From an uncultured Pseudomonadales bacterium (lineage in GTDB: Bacteria; Pseudomonadota; Gammaproteobacteria; Pseudomonadales; Azotimanducaceae), in assembly GCA_905182155.1 (NCBI GenBank), contig CAJJAX010000043.1, positions 1 to 46,329 of the forward strand: a DNA stretch of 46,329 nt. Reading direction: 5' to 3'. Shown piece after piece: positions 35,508-43,401 of the stretch (position 1 is the first letter of the stretch; every line of letters begins with the position of its first letter). Made by a program: the position numbers and the translations under genes. The notes below the pieces were generated by a model. That model made no database searches, was not told the DNA's origin, and was given only the letters and a program-made list of their open reading frames with translations.

Positions 35508-36091
35508 TGACCATCCCCCCGACACTGGAAGCGGTTGCCGCGCGGTTAGATCGTCTCGAGTCTAAAGACGCGATTCGCGACATTGTGACAGCCTATGCCA
35601 TTGCCTGTGATGAGCACGATATGCCGAGGCTGATGGCCTTATTCACAGAAGATGCTTGTTTTGATGCGCCCAATGGCTCGATGGTGGCGGACGGCAAGCA
35701 GGCCATCCAAACCCTGTTTGAGAAAACCTTCAAAATTCGGGGCCCGGCTTACCATTGGACCCACGATACCACCATCGAAATTGACCCCGAGGATCCTGAT
35801 CGCGCCACCGGTTTGGTGCTGAGTCACGCCGAAACAACGCCCAATGGCGTGGTCTCGATTGCCGCCATGCGGTACAGCGATGACTACCGCCGAGCGCCGG
35901 ATGGGCAGTGGCGTTTCAAAAAACGCGTGATTGCGTTTTTGTATTATGTGCCGGCAAGTGACTATAGCCAGGGTTTGAATCGGCCTGATCGCGTGGTGCT
36001 GGGCGGCAATCGGCTCAAAGCGGATTACCCTGAAGCCTTGCCAGCCTGGCAGGCCTTCATCGAGGCCCATGGCCCCCTAAACTTAGAATGA
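35507..36091 (+). CDS. SnoaL-like / NTF2-fold protein
   Basis: 194 residues of the SnoaL_4 group: helix LESKDAIRDIVTAYAIACDEHD, LFTEDACFDAPNG, then a beta-sheet with HWTHDTTIEID and a CRYSDDY-like strand (AAMRYSDDYRRAPDGQWRFKKR). This fold is shared by ring-hydroxylating dioxygenase beta subunits, isomerases and dehydratases. It lies eight bases before a Rieske oxygenase alpha subunit, so it may serve as its small subunit or act on a pathway intermediate. Start ATG overlaps the previous stop (TAATG). Confidence 0.8.
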   Translation: MTIPPTLEAVAARLDRLESKDAIRDIVTAYAIACDEHDMPRLMALFTEDACFDAPNGSMVADGKQAIQTLFEKTFKIRGPAYHWTHDTTIEIDPEDPDRATGLVLSHAETTPNGVVSIAAMRYSDDYRRAPDGQWRFKKRVIAFLYYVPASDYSQGLNRPDRVVLGGNRLKADYPEALPAWQAFIEAHGPLNLE

Positions 36092-36098
36092 GAAGCTT

Positions 36099-37278
36099 GT
36101 GACGACCGAATCAAGACATGACGAAATGCTGGGGCTCGCAGCACGAGCCCTGGAACACTTTGAACACCAAACCACCGATCTGGCGCCAGATATTATGCAG
36201 CAGCCGATTGCGGCTTATATTGATAAGACGCGCTATCAGGCGGAACGCGAAGGCATTTTTAAACAGCTGCCTTTGGCGCTGGCATTGTCTATAGAACTGC
36301 CCAAGCCCGGGGATTACAAAGCGATGACCGTGCTTGAAACCCCAATCATCCTTTCTCGGAACCAAGACGGCCAGGTGAAATGCTTTTTGAACGCGTGCCG
36401 CCATCGCGGGTCACGGTTGTGCGATGACGGTTGCGGCGCGGCGCGCGTGTTTTCCTGCCCATACCATGCTTGGACCTACGATCGAGATGGTGCTTTGATT
36501 GGCCGTTATGGCGCCGAGACCTTTGGCGAGGTTGACCCAGCTGACTTTCATTTAACCGAACTACCCTGCGCCGAGCGTTGCGGGCTGATTTGGGTCACGC
36601 TCACGCCATCGCAGCCCATGGATATCGACGCTTGGCTGGGCGAATTTGCGGCCGAGCTCGATACCCTTGCGCTTGCTGACTGGCACTTACACGAGGTTCG
36701 GGTTTTGGATGGCCCGGGCTGGAAGGTCACCATGGATGGCTACTTAGAGGCCTATCATCACAACCTGGTGCACGGCGCGACGGTGGGTCAGCATACGGTT
36801 GGGAATCTGTTGGTGCTGGACACCTATGGGCCCCCATCAACGTTTAACCTTTGGTCGCAAGACCTTGGGCGCGTTAAGCGAGCAAGCCCAATCAGATTGG
36901 GCGCCAGAGGAACACATAAGGCTGATTCATTCCTGTTTTCCGAATTTATCAATCTCTGGGATTCTGGGGGGTCACTGCTTGGTGAGTCAGGTCCTACCAG
37001 GGCCGGATGCCAATAGCACCCAGACGATTCAGTCTATTCTGTCGGCGACACCACCCGAAACAGCCGATGCGCTCAAGGCCACGGAAAACTTTAGCGCGAT
37101 GGTCTTGCAGGCGGTCCGAGACGAAGATTACCGAATCGGCTTTGGGATTCAGCAATCGATCCATACCGGCGCCAATGCGGCGTTTGTTTTTGGCCGCAAT
37201 GAGCCCGCGGTTCAAAATTATCATCGATCGGTTGCGCGGTTTATGACGGGTAAAGACGCGGCGTCGGTTGCTGATTAA
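36099..37278 (+). CDS. Rieske aromatic ring-hydroxylating oxygenase, alpha subunit, one frameshift
   Basis: About 393 residues when joined. The Rieske [2Fe-2S] site is complete: CRHRGS and, 18 residues after its His, CPYHAW. The catalytic domain has the mononuclear iron region GYLEAYHHNLVH. The frame slips in the C5 run at 36831-36835; with four Cs the reading becomes DTYGPHQRLTFGRKTLGALSEQ and continues to SFPN-like HSCFPNLSISG and the stop at 37278. GTG start at 36099. No ferredoxin or reductase gene lies in this run, so it must borrow redox partners. Substrate unknown, probably aromatic or a ring acid. Confidence 0.85.
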
Positions 37279-37760
37279 CTGGGTCGATCGGTCAACCCTG
37301 TGATCACCGTTTCAGGCTCTGAACCCAGTGTGGCGCTGCCGGCGCACCCATTGCGATGCGGCCTCAGCCAGGGCCCCGTGTTTTATTCTAACGCTCGGCG
37401 GCGTCAAATGGGATCGGGTTAAGGGTACTCAAAGCAACGGAGACAAAGAACGTCGGGATAAGCACTCTCAAACGCTTTGATCTGGGTGACCAACTTGCGG
37501 TCAGCGCGCCAGAAAACCTTCGACGGAAGCGCCAAGATAGGCGATAACGCACACAGGACCCGGTCGCGGCGCCCTAGAACGCGGTCGCGCCCGAAGAAGA
37601 TAATCGCTTGATCAAGAGGCGGGTTTTAGGTCGGCGCGGCTGATCGCTTGAATCAAGGGCGCATCAAGGGGGCGCATCAAGGGGCGCGTCAAGGGGCGCG
37701 TCAAGGGGCGCGTCAGGCGCGTTCTAAGCCAATACCATCATCGAAGGAGGCGCCAATAGG
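37279..37760. other. Intergenic region before tag
   Basis: 482 bases with no supportable gene on either strand. GC-rich. It contains the 12-bp tandem repeat described separately and, at its end, GGAGG ahead of tag. Confidence 0.5.
37654..37715 (+). repeat. 12-bp GC-rich tandem repeat, about five copies
   Basis: GGGGCGCRTCAA in about five consecutive copies, the first copies reading GCGCATCAA and the later ones GCGCGTCAA, with one copy a base longer. It ends about 45 bases before the tag start. Confidence 0.85.
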
Positions 37761-38333
37761 ATGAGTCGTTGCCAATGGTGCGGAGAAGATCCGCTGTATA
37801 CACGATATCACGATGAAGAGTGGGGCTTGCCCACCCATGACGATGCAACGCTGTTTGAGTTTTTAGTCTTGGAGGGCGCGCAAGCGGGTTTAGCGTGGAT
37901 CACGGTGTTAAGAAAGCGCGAAGGCTATCGCGCCTTATTTGACCAATTTGACCCCAAAAAGATCGCACGCTATAGCGACGCAAAATTGGCAGGGTTGATG
38001 TTAGACGAGCGAATTATTCGCAATCGGTTAAAAATAAGCAGCGCTCGGCAAAATGCCCGCGCGTTCCTGGCCGTTCAAGCTGAGTGGGGCACGTTTAGTC
38101 AGTATCTCTGGCATTTTGTTGACGGCAAGCCGATCATCAATCAAGTTCAAACGATGCTCGATGTGCCGGCCAAAACCCCGCTGTCGGATCAAATCAGCAA
38201 AGATTTAAAGCAGCGGGGCTTTAATTTTGTCGGCTCGACCATTGTGTATGCCTATTTGCAGGCGATGGGCCTGGTGAATGATCACAATGTTGATTGCTTT
38301 CGGTATCAGCCCTGTATCGATCATGTTGTTTAA
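37761..38333 (+). CDS. tag: DNA-3-methyladenine glycosylase I
   Basis: Base-excision repair enzyme that removes 3-methyladenine from DNA. 190 residues, typical length. The structural zinc ligands are visible: Cys4 (SRCQWC), His17 (YHDEEWG), and the C-terminal HNVDCF His and Cys. The catalytic region has LFEFLVLEGAQAGLAW with Glu38 and the helix-hairpin segment FNFVGSTIVYAYLQA. Frame intact. GGAGG and a second TAGG precede the ATG. Confidence 0.95.
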   Translation: MSRCQWCGEDPLYTRYHDEEWGLPTHDDATLFEFLVLEGAQAGLAWITVLRKREGYRALFDQFDPKKIARYSDAKLAGLMLDERIIRNRLKISSARQNARAFLAVQAEWGTFSQYLWHFVDGKPIINQVQTMLDVPAKTPLSDQISKDLKQRGFNFVGSTIVYAYLQAMGLVNDHNVDCFRYQPCIDHVV

Positions 38334-38346
38334 AAACATTGAGCAT

Positions 38347-38396
<50 letters not shown>

Positions 38397-38547
38397 AGCA
38401 TTAAAACTGTCTAATAATCAATATCTTGTAGGGTATTGGTAAGCTGATCGTTTGGATTCTGGCGGCGTTAGAGCGCGTTGATCGTCGTTGGTTTGCGCGG
38501 TATCTTAATCAGGCGGCAAGGCGCGGTCAGCGGAAGAGGGCCCCAAG

Positions 38548-39819
38548 ATGATAAAACAGCGAGGTTCAGCCGGCTCGGTGCGGTCGTTGCCACCCAAAAA
38601 GGCCACAACAAGGGGACAACAAATCGTGAAAATCAATTTACTGGATGTTGCATCGTTCGAAGGCGGGCATCCCATTGCGCAGTACGATCATCTGTTGGCG
38701 CAGGCGCCCGTTTATTGGCATGAAGAAGCGGGCGGCCGCGGCTTCTGGGCAGTCACTCGATATCAGGATGTTCATGATATTGGGCGTAACGCGGCGGTTT
38801 TTTCCTCCTCGCCGACGATCATGATTCAAGATCCCATGACGGATGTGGGCGGTTCAAGTGCGAGCAGCAAAATGATGCTCATGATGGACCCACCCGAACA
38901 TACCGGTTACCGAAAGTTAATCAGTCGGGCCTTCACCCAGGGGCCGGCGCGGGACTATGAGCCCAGAATTAAAGCGTTGGCGACCACCATTATTGACGCA
39001 GTCGCGCACAAGGGCGAATGCGAATTTATGTCTGAAGTGGCTGGCGAGATGCCGAGTTTTGTCATTGCAGACCTGATGGGACTGCCCTTGTCGGATGGTC
39101 GGGAGCTCTATCGGTTAACCGAAATTATCCATACGGATCCTGCGAGCCTGGCCGAAGGCGCAAGCGCCGAGGCGATCCAGTCGATGTTTAGCTATGCCAT
39201 GACGGTCATCCAAGACAAACGCGCTCATCCTGGCAATGACCTCGCCAGCCAATTATTGAGTGCGGAGTTAGACGGCCGGCGACTCACCGACGAGGAGTTC
39301 CTTTTGTTCTTTATGCTCTTGGTGGATGCAGGCGGGGACACCACCCGAAACTTAGTGGGTACGGGGACTTATGAGTTGATCCATTTAAACGGCGCTTGGG
39401 ATCAACTCGCCCATGATCCTGCTGGCCGGCTACCGTTGGCGCGAGAGGAGCTGCTGCGGTTCACCTCACCGGTTATTTATATGCGCAGAACCCTCACTCA
39501 AGATTATGTGTTAGGGGGCCAAACGATGCAGCAAGGCGACAAAGTTGTGATGTACTACGGCGCGGCCAATCGCGACCCTCGGGTCTTTACTGAGCCGCAC
39601 CGTTTAGATTTAACGCGACAGGGCGAGCGGCATCTCGCGTTTGGTGGTGGGCATCATGTCTGTTTGGGGCAGTGGTATGCTCGGCTCGAGATCGACGCCA
39701 TATTCACCGAACTGCTAACCCGTTTGAAGAACCTGCGGGTTTTAGAGCCGCCCCAGTGGCTGAATTCCACCTTTATTTCTGGGATGACCCGGATGCCGAT
39801 TGGGTTCGAGTTACGGTAA
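38548..39819 (+). CDS. Cytochrome P450 (second, CYP125/142/steroid-terpenoid-like group)
   Basis: 423-residue soluble bacterial P450, distinct from the CYP153 gene. I-helix AGGDTT (261-266), ExxR in REELLRF, haem loop FGGGHHVCLG with Cys372. The overall pattern (MMDPPEHTGYRKLIS, MLLVDAGGDTTRN, SPVIYMRRT, GAANRDP.VF) fits P450s acting on steroids, terpenoids or fatty acyl chains. The first 27 residues are Arg/Lys-rich and not family-like, so a GTG at 38626 (VKINLLDV) may be the true start. No dedicated ferredoxin lies beside it. Confidence 0.88.
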   Translation: MIKQRGSAGSVRSLPPKKATTRGQQIVKINLLDVASFEGGHPIAQYDHLLAQAPVYWHEEAGGRGFWAVTRYQDVHDIGRNAAVFSSSPTIMIQDPMTDVGGSSASSKMMLMMDPPEHTGYRKLISRAFTQGPARDYEPRIKALATTIIDAVAHKGECEFMSEVAGEMPSFVIADLMGLPLSDGRELYRLTEIIHTDPASLAEGASAEAIQSMFSYAMTVIQDKRAHPGNDLASQLLSAELDGRRLTDEEFLLFFMLLVDAGGDTTRNLVGTGTYELIHLNGAWDQLAHDPAGRLPLAREELLRFTSPVIYMRRTLTQDYVLGGQTMQQGDKVVMYYGAANRDPRVFTEPHRLDLTRQGERHLAFGGGHHVCLGQWYARLEIDAIFTELLTRLKNLRVLEPPQWLNSTFISGMTRMPIGFELR

Positions 39820-39994
39820 GCCGCGCGGCCGCGCCCTTGGGTTTCTTTGTGGATTCAGTGGTTCTCCCGTTGCAAAGTTTGATAGCATGGCGGGTGGTGG
39901 CGTCAGCGCGGTGGTCTGCGTCCTGCTCTTCAAAAGCAGTGAGGTCTCGTTAAGAGCGCCTTTCGTTCGACTCGGAGCGCCACTGCCAAATCGG

Positions 39995-40031
39995 CGCAGC
40001 CCCACAAGTGGGCTGCGGTGGTTCGCAGCCC
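39995..40031. terminator. Three-arm alternative hairpin between convergent P450 and SDR genes
   Basis: CGCAGCCC (39995-40002), GGGCTGCG (40010-40017) and CGCAGCCC again (40024-40031). The middle arm can pair perfectly with either outer arm, so two mutually exclusive eight-base stems are possible. In a convergent gap this could serve as a two-way terminator. There is no U-run. Confidence 0.5.
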
Positions 40032-40105
40032 GCACATTGATCCCGTTTAAACATTATTCCCTAGGCGCTAGCGCAGCACGCGTTCTAGATTGCTGATTGG
40101 CGCGT

Positions 40106-41032
40106 TTAGTCGTTCTGATCCGGTTCAGGGAGCGGGTAATGCAAGCCCGGAATGCCGCCTTCCAGTGCTTGATACCAGTCGGGTCTCGGCTGAACAGGCA
40201 CATAGGGGCTGGGCACCATCGGCCGGTCTGTGTTCCACTCGTGATGAATGGGCGGCATCTGGAAGGTGCCATGACTTGCATTCGTGCCGCCATCCACCAA
40301 TAAATCCACGCCGGTAATATAGCTGGCAAGATCTGAGGCCAAGAACATCACCGCGTTGGTGACTTCTTGCACCTCACCCAAACGTCGCATGGGCGTTCGG
40401 CTAGAGATCCACTTATCCATGCCCATGGCTTCGAGCATTGGGCGGGTCATCTCTGTTACGACAAACCCAGGCGATACGGCATTCACCCGAACCCCGCGGT
40501 CTGCCCATTCCGTGCCCATCTGACGCGTCATGTTCACCAGGCCGCCCTTGGCAGCGGCATAGCCGATTACGTTATTTTCGCTCCCACCGCTGGCCATAAT
40601 CGAGCAGATGTTGACAATCGAGCCGCTGCCGCGCTCGAGCATGTGGCGTCCGCATTCGCGGGCGTACATAAACGCGCCGGTTAAATCGACCGAAATAATA
40701 CGGTTGAAGGTTTCGGTATCAAATTGTTCGGCTGCAACCCCTCGAGGATCGGCGATGCCGGCATTGTTAATTAAAACGTCGATTTTGCCGAGTTGCTGAA
40801 TGCCGGCTTGGATCACGGCATTCACATCGGCTTCATTTGAAACATCGCCGGCAACAACGCAGACGCTGGCACCTTTTACTTCGCACGCTTTACCCACTTG
40901 CGTCAGGGCGTCTTCGCTGCGCGCAGTGAGGATTAAATTGGCGCCAGCGTCTGCAAACGCGTAGGCAAACTGTTCTCCAAAGCCATAACTTGCACCGGTA
41001 ATAAGGACGACCTTGTTGCTGAAATCAAACAC
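40106..41032 (-). CDS. SDR family oxidoreductase with C-terminal extension
   Basis: 308 residues. Standard SDR core to about residue 255: GASYGFG near 13-19, NNAG (89-92), Ser144 (NICSIM), Tyr158-X3-Lys162 (YAAAK), and PG..VTEM. The Tyr-Gly-Phe-Gly version of the nucleotide loop departs slightly from the common G-X-G-I-G. An extra C-terminal tail of about 55 residues, rich in Pro, Trp and His (HHEWNTDRPMVPSPYVPVQP), is not part of the core and may cover the active site or mediate oligomer contacts. It is divergent from the phosphotransferase gene. Confidence 0.88.
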   Translation of the reverse strand: MFDFSNKVVLITGASYGFGEQFAYAFADAGANLILTARSEDALTQVGKACEVKGASVCVVAGDVSNEADVNAVIQAGIQQLGKIDVLINNAGIADPRGVAAEQFDTETFNRIISVDLTGAFMYARECGRHMLERGSGSIVNICSIMASGGSENNVIGYAAAKGGLVNMTRQMGTEWADRGVRVNAVSPGFVVTEMTRPMLEAMGMDKWISSRTPMRRLGEVQEVTNAVMFLASDLASYITGVDLLVDGGTNASHGTFQMPPIHHEWNTDRPMVPSPYVPVQPRPDWYQALEGGIPGLHYPLPEPDQND

Positions 41033-41098
41033 GTTGTGCTCCTGTTGGTTTTAACATTGCTGATTGCTTCGTTTTTTTGAGTTTAGAGTGAATTCGCG

Positions 41099-41113
41099 CG
41101 CAATTGAATTGCG
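41099..41113. promoter_or_regulatory. 15-bp palindrome in the divergent SDR/phosphotransferase region
   Basis: CGCAATTGAATTGCG, a perfect 7-1-7 inverted repeat, 67 bases upstream of the SDR start in the 328-base divergent gap. It has the size and symmetry of an operator, for example for a TetR-type repressor, but no regulator gene is nearby. The remainder of 41033-41360 shows nothing else I can name. Confidence 0.4.
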
Positions 41114-41360
41114 ACGTTCGATAAATTGGTCGAGCAGTGTTGGTCTGCGCCAATCAAGGTACACGATCCTGGACCAGGGCATCCGGGCGCGTCGGCCACA
41201 ACATTGGTTGTAAGGCGCGCTCGACCTATGCAAGACGGATAAAGCACCGGTTTTTGTTGCGCGCTTAAACGGTAAAAATGCGGTCTGGGTCTCGACAGGG
41301 CGCGCCGTTATGCGACATGCTAGAAGCCTTTGATGATCGGCGTGACAAGGAGAAGCGAGC

Positions 41361-42446
41361 ATGATTCCCAAGACCATTGATGAGGTAACGGCCGATTGGC
41401 TGAGCGCGGTGCTCAACGAGACGATTGAAACCCTTGAAATTACCCAGATTGGGCAAGGTGTTGGCCTGATGGGCGACATTTTTCGCGTTGGACTCGGGCG
41501 GACCAACTCAAACGCGACCGGCCCGGACAGTGTCGTGGTCAAACTGCCTTCCTCGTTTGAAGACAATCGCGCCCAAGGCGTGGCCTTGGGCATGTTCGAA
41601 GCAGAAGTTCGGTTTTATAAGAGCTTAGCGACGCAAGTGCCGGGGGGGCTACCGGTCATTTACTTGGCCGAAATCATTGAGGGCACGGCAGATTTCGTGA
41701 TCGTGATGGAGGACCTCAGTCGCTTGACGCTGGTGTCGCAAACCGAGGGGATGACGCTTGATCAAACCTTTGCGGCCGTGCGGGTGCTGGCGAGTATTCA
41801 TGCGGTTTGGTGGGATCGCGCGCAGGCCCCTGAATATGAGTGGATTCTGGCCATGACCGGGCCGAGAATTGAGTATGTCGATCAATTGTTGGTGCAAATT
41901 CTACCGGCCTTTTTAGAAGGCTTCGGGCATTGTTTGCCTGAAAACGGTGAAGCGTTGTATACCTTGTTTGCTGGCAACTACCTTAAATTCAACCAGACGC
42001 TGGCGGCAAGAAGCCCGTGGACCATCGCGCATCAAGATTACCGGGTCGAAAACCTGATGTTTGGCCCAGAAGGCTCGGGCGAAGTGATGGTGATCGACTG
42101 GCAAGGCATCGGCCGAGGCCCTGGCGCGTATGACTTGGCTTACCTGCTGGGTGGTTCGATGGACGTGCAGTTACGACGGGATCATGAGCGCGAACTGGTC
42201 AAGGCCTACCATGATCAGTTGTTGCAATGCGGCATTACGGGCTACAGCTTTGAACAAACCTTTGAAGACTATGCGTTTGCGCATCTTATGGGCGGCCTGG
42301 CCACGGCAATGGTGACCGGTGGCACGATGGATTTAAGCAATGATCGTGGCAAACAACTGGTTGAAACCATGGCGAGACGGCACGTGACTGCGGCGCTGGA
42401 TCATGATGGCCTCGCCCGGGCTAAGGCCGTGCTACAGCAAGATTGA
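41361..42446 (+). CDS. Phosphotransferase, APH / ecdysteroid-kinase-like family
   Basis: 361-residue protein-kinase-like small-molecule kinase. Visible motifs: ATP-site Lys in VVVKLPSSF, VIVMEDLS hinge, catalytic loop IAHQDYRVENLMF (an H-X-D-X4-N variant) and metal-binding VIDWQGIGRGPGAYDLAYLL. Related proteins phosphorylate aminoglycosides, choline or steroid and terpenoid alcohols, or act in acyl catabolism clusters. AAGGAG precedes the ATG. Its neighbours, a P450 and an SDR, favour a hydroxylated lipid or xenobiotic substrate over antibiotic resistance; this is inference. Confidence 0.82.
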   Translation: MIPKTIDEVTADWLSAVLNETIETLEITQIGQGVGLMGDIFRVGLGRTNSNATGPDSVVVKLPSSFEDNRAQGVALGMFEAEVRFYKSLATQVPGGLPVIYLAEIIEGTADFVIVMEDLSRLTLVSQTEGMTLDQTFAAVRVLASIHAVWWDRAQAPEYEWILAMTGPRIEYVDQLLVQILPAFLEGFGHCLPENGEALYTLFAGNYLKFNQTLAARSPWTIAHQDYRVENLMFGPEGSGEVMVIDWQGIGRGPGAYDLAYLLGGSMDVQLRRDHERELVKAYHDQLLQCGITGYSFEQTFEDYAFAHLMGGLATAMVTGGTMDLSNDRGKQLVETMARRHVTAALDHDGLARAKAVLQQD

Positions 42447-42500
42447 CAGAGTTTTAGGAGGCTGACGCCCGAGGACCTCGATCAACAGGACGACAACATC

Positions 42501-43193
42501 ATGCGTTTTATCCGTTATCAAGCCGTGGACAGTTTGAACTTGCCCGCAATGGTGCCAGCCCAAGGCCGGGATGGTTTTTGCGTTTCTACACGAGTCCTGG
42601 ATGACCAGTGGCCTCGGTTAGATCTTCTCAACGCCCTACAACGATTGAAACACGCTTGCCGGTATCACCAAGCCTTACGTCGCCTGGCATTGGGGTTGGC
42701 TTTGGCCAGCTTTTTGATTAGCCTGCCTGCGGCAACGTTGGCCGAGGGGTCACTCTCGGCCGGAATGCGGGCGCCAGACTTTGAATTGGCTAATTTGCTC
42801 GACGACACTGAACGGCGTGCCCTGAAGGACTATTCTGGGCAGGTGGTCTATTTAGATTTTTGGGCGTCCTGGTGTGGTCCTTGCCTGGTTGCAATGCCGA
42901 AAATTGAGGCGCTGCGGCAGACTATTGATTCAGACGAGTTTGTTGTGCTGGCCATTAATGTTGATCGCAATCTTAAAAAGGCCCGAAAGTTTTTAACCAA
43001 GATTGGCGTGGGCTATGACAGTTTAGTTGATGAGCAAGGGCGGGTATCAGCATCCTATGGCTTAAACGCCATGCCAAGCTCCTTCGTGATTAACCGGGGC
43101 GGCGTTGTTACCAAAGTTCACGAAGGCTTTCGTGACGGCGATGAGGATGAATTGCGAGTGCATATTAAGGCGGTGATCGACAGTGGTGCATAA
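42501..43193 (+). CDS. TlpA/ResA-family thioredoxin-like protein
   Basis: 230 residues. A thioredoxin fold (about 85-230) with WASWCGPC (Cys125, Cys128), LAINVDRN and the cis-Pro segment AMPSSFVI. Before it is a membrane-crossing or signal segment (LALGLALASFLISLPAATLAEG, about 62-83), placing the domain in the periplasm. The first 60 residues are cytoplasmic-like and unusual for TlpA, so the true start may lie later, though AGGA precedes this ATG. It overlaps the DUF4266 gene and probably keeps cysteines of envelope partners reduced. Confidence 0.87.
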   Translation: MRFIRYQAVDSLNLPAMVPAQGRDGFCVSTRVLDDQWPRLDLLNALQRLKHACRYHQALRRLALGLALASFLISLPAATLAEGSLSAGMRAPDFELANLLDDTERRALKDYSGQVVYLDFWASWCGPCLVAMPKIEALRQTIDSDEFVVLAINVDRNLKKARKFLTKIGVGYDSLVDEQGRVSASYGLNAMPSSFVINRGGVVTKVHEGFRDGDEDELRVHIKAVIDSGA

Positions 43194-43401
43194 GGTTTTA
43201 AGAATCGTGACCGGGCTTTTGGTCTTATTGCTAGCCAGTTGCCAAACGGTCGAGCCTTGGGAGCGAGACCGCCTGGCCCAGCAAGAAATGCAACTGACCC
43301 CGAACGTTTTAGACGCCAGGCTCTCTGATCAGGTCTTTTTCAGCAAAGAAGCGGCCAGTGGCGGTGGGGCGACCGCCGGTGGCGGTTGTGGGTGCAACTG
43401 A
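43183..43401 (+). CDS. DUF4266 small lipoprotein
   Basis: 72 residues. Lipobox LLASC gives a lipidated Cys20. The mature part follows DUF4266: PWERDRLAQQEMQLTPN, DQVFFSKEAASGG, and a glycine-rich C-terminus ending GGGCGCN. Two tail cysteines beside glycines could bind metal, bind a cofactor covalently, or be substrates for the neighbouring thioredoxin. Starts are GTG 43183 or 43186. It overlaps both neighbours by a few bases, so it is translated in step with the thioredoxin and DUF3570 genes. Function not established. Confidence 0.88.
   Translation: MVHKVLRIVTGLLVLLLASCQTVEPWERDRLAQQEMQLTPNVLDARLSDQVFFSKEAASGGGATAGGGCGCN

Noticed and set aside
37654-37715. CRISPR array
   Set aside because: Units are 12 bases and directly adjacent with no spacers; no cas genes in the window.
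39960-40040. tRNA gene, because of a GTTCGA string and nearby stems
   Set aside because: The stems do not form a cloverleaf with acceptor, D and anticodon arms; the structure is a three-arm hairpin instead.
41051-41593. Long open frame antisense to the phosphotransferase start
   Set aside because: No family resemblance, no ribosome site, and it overlaps a clear kinase gene; a shadow frame.
41361-42446. Aminoglycoside resistance kinase
   Set aside because: The sequence and its P450/SDR setting fit the broad ecdysteroid/choline-kinase-like group better; resistance is not supported.
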